DNA of 35,443 bases from an uncultured Prevotella sp. Lineage in GTDB: Bacteria > Bacteroidota > Bacteroidia > Bacteroidales > Bacteroidaceae. Below the pieces are notes generated by a model, which made no database searches, was not told the origin of the DNA, and saw only the letters and a list, made by a program, of their open reading frames with translations. The position numbers and the translations under genes are program-made. Below are positions 34,093 to 35,443 of this stretch, piece after piece. The first letter of the stretch is position 1. Each line of letters opens with the position of its first letter. Where the stretch lies: positions 1-35,443 of the forward strand of contig CAJKQX010000019.1 in assembly GCA_905202125.1 (NCBI GenBank), given 5' to 3'.

Positions 34093-35289
34093 ATGAATAT
34101 ATTGGTATTAAATTGTGGCAGTTCGTCCATCAAATACAAACTTTATAATATGGACGACCACTCGGTCATGGCAGCAGGTGGAGTGGAGCGCATAGGGCTC
34201 GACAACGCTTTTGTGAAGGTAGCCATGCCCAACGGAGAGAAGAAAAAGATAATGCACGACATGCCCGATCATAAGGAGGGTGTGAATTTCGTGTTCAGTC
34301 TGCTCACAGACCCCGAGATAGGAGCAATCAAGAGTCTCGACGAGATCAACGCCGTGGGACACCGCATCGTGCAGGGCGGCGACCTCTTTGAGAAGAGTGT
34401 TATCGTAGATGAAAGCGTGGAGCAAGGCATCGAGAGCCTGTGCGATCTCGCTCCGGTTCATAATGCCGGACATCTCAAAGGTATCCGCGCCGTGGACAAT
34501 CTCATGCCCGACGTGCCGCAGGTATGCGTGTTCGACAACGCCTTCCACAGCACCATGCCCGACTATGCTTATCTCTACGCCGTGCCCTACGAACTGTATG
34601 AGAAATATCATGTGCGTCGTTACGGCTTCCACGGCACCAGCCACCGCTATGTGTCACAGCGTGTATGCGAGTATCTCGGAGTGGATATCAACAAGCAGAA
34701 AATCATCACCTGCCACATCGGCAACGGCGCCAGCGTGTCGGCAGTCAAGTATGGCAAATGTGTGGACACATCGATGGGACTCACTCCGCTGGCCGGTGTG
34801 ATGATGGGAAGCCGCTCGGGCGACATCGACGCCTCGGCCGTGACATACATCATGGAGAAACTGGGCAAGCAGCCGCAGGAGATGGCCGAATATCTCAACA
34901 AGGAGAGCGGCGTGCTCGGTATCTCGGGCGTATCGTCCGACATGCGCGAGGTTGAGGCCGCTGCCAACGAAGGCAACGAGCGTGCCAAGCTGGCCCTCGA
35001 GATGTACAGTTACCGTATCAAGAAATACATCGGTGCCTATGCCGCCGCAATGGGTGGTGTGGATATCATCGTATGGACCGCCGGAGTGGGCGAGAACCAG
35101 ATGGACATCCGCGAGGACAGCTGTGAGGGACTCGAGTTCCTGGGCATCAAAATCGACCATGAGGCCAACAAGACACATGGCGAGGAGGCTATAATCTCGG
35201 CCGCCGACTCCAAAGTGAAGGTTTGTGTCATCCCGACTGATGAGGAACTCATGATTGCGAAGGACACAATGGCATTGCTCAGCAAGTGA
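34093..35289 (+). CDS. ackA: Acetate kinase
   Basis: 398 residues from ATG 34093. An upstream in-frame ATG at 34069 adds eight residues not seen in the family and is less likely. Transfers phosphate from acetyl phosphate to ADP, giving acetate and ATP, the main fermentative energy step with Pta. The ASKHA fold shows VLNCGSSSIKY at the N-terminus, GHRIVQGGDLF, YGFHGTSHRYVSQ, HIGNGASVSA, DTSMGLTPLAGVMMGSRSGDID and WTAGVGENQ. A strong stem-loop terminator follows the stop codon after about 20 bp. Confidence 0.97.
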   Translation: MNILVLNCGSSSIKYKLYNMDDHSVMAAGGVERIGLDNAFVKVAMPNGEKKKIMHDMPDHKEGVNFVFSLLTDPEIGAIKSLDEINAVGHRIVQGGDLFEKSVIVDESVEQGIESLCDLAPVHNAGHLKGIRAVDNLMPDVPQVCVFDNAFHSTMPDYAYLYAVPYELYEKYHVRRYGFHGTSHRYVSQRVCEYLGVDINKQKIITCHIGNGASVSAVKYGKCVDTSMGLTPLAGVMMGSRSGDIDASAVTYIMEKLGKQPQEMAEYLNKESGVLGISGVSSDMREVEAAANEGNERAKLALEMYSYRIKKYIGAYAAAMGGVDIIVWTAGVGENQMDIREDSCEGLEFLGIKIDHEANKTHGEEAIISAADSKVKVCVIPTDEELMIAKDTMALLSK

Positions 35290-35310
35290 TAAACAATTAA
35301 TGTAAATGAT

Positions 35311-35347
35311 AAAGGGCATATCCTCGACTCTGCGGGATATGCCCTTT
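35311..35347 (+). terminator. Stem-loop terminator after ackA
   Basis: AAAGGGCATATCC (35311-35323) is perfectly inverted as GGATATGCCCTTT (35335-35347). The T-run is part of the stem's right arm, typical of Bacteroidetes terminators. Confidence 0.88.
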
Positions 35348-35363
35348 GTGATTATAGGCAAAA

Positions 35364-35407
35364 CGATTTGGGTTGAACCCAAATCGGTCATTAGACCGAC
35401 AATGGGC
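35364..35407. repeat. REP-like extragenic element, copy 3 (inverted, double palindrome)
   Basis: Full unit in reverse orientation at 35376-35407, containing CGGTCATTAGACCG. Its CGATTTGGGTT end is also present inverted at 35364-35374, so 35364-35386 is a perfect 11-bp palindrome around one base. Confidence 0.8.
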
Positions 35408-35443
35408 AGGAATGATGGTTATCGTATTGTCTGTTCACGTGTT

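Overview
The window looks like chromosome of a gut Bacteroidales, most plausibly a Muribaculaceae-like member. This is inferred from three things: promoters of the Bacteroidetes type (TTTG about 20 nt before TAnnTTTG), weak Shine-Dalgarno signals, and gene families typical of the order (two-gene tatAC, DUF1080 lipoproteins, tricorn-like S41 peptidase, linked folP-cdaA). No phage, insertion sequence, CRISPR array or rRNA was seen.

Layout. 1-841 is a long intergenic stretch with an 85-bp tandem duplication and a 22-bp phased repeat. 842-8138 is one gene train: tatA, tatC, a cytosolic Gfo/Idh/MocA oxidoreductase, a second Gfo/Idh/MocA enzyme with a perfect twin-arginine signal, two DUF1080 lipoproteins, a terminator, then a secreted sugar isomerase-like protein and a third secreted DUF1080 protein. 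The families match a periplasmic 3-keto-glycoside pathway: oxidise a glycoside at C3, cleave it with DUF1080 enzymes, and process the keto sugar. Its Tat-dependent member lies right behind the translocase it needs. 8479-16385 is housekeeping: recO, tRNA-Glu with rpsT, a long-chain acyl-CoA ligase, prfB, a 44-residue membrane protein, a CYTH protein, a VanZ-like protein, a sodium:neurotransmitter-type symporter and a helix-hairpin-helix protein.

17154-24411 holds two tandem secreted paralogues of the glutaminase-A-like DUF4964/DUF5127/DUF4965/DUF1793 family. Each has an inserted beta-sandwich. The first is fused to a complete GH2 module whose predicted nucleophile Glu is Gln. 24528-26938 holds an MscS channel, a relic of a MATE transporter and murF on the minus strand. 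27104-30325 is a tricorn-type protease. 31187-35289 holds folP overlapping cdaA (diadenylate cyclase), then pta and ackA.

Three long intergenic regions (374-483, 16747-16856, 30742-30829) carry the same unexplained signal: near-palindromic units built on GCGAAAGGG, spaced exactly 22 bp, each about 250-330 bp before a promoter -7 box. A separate REP-like element occurs three times behind genes. I consider the 22-bp element family, the tatAC/3-keto cluster and the GH2 fusion the most interesting content.
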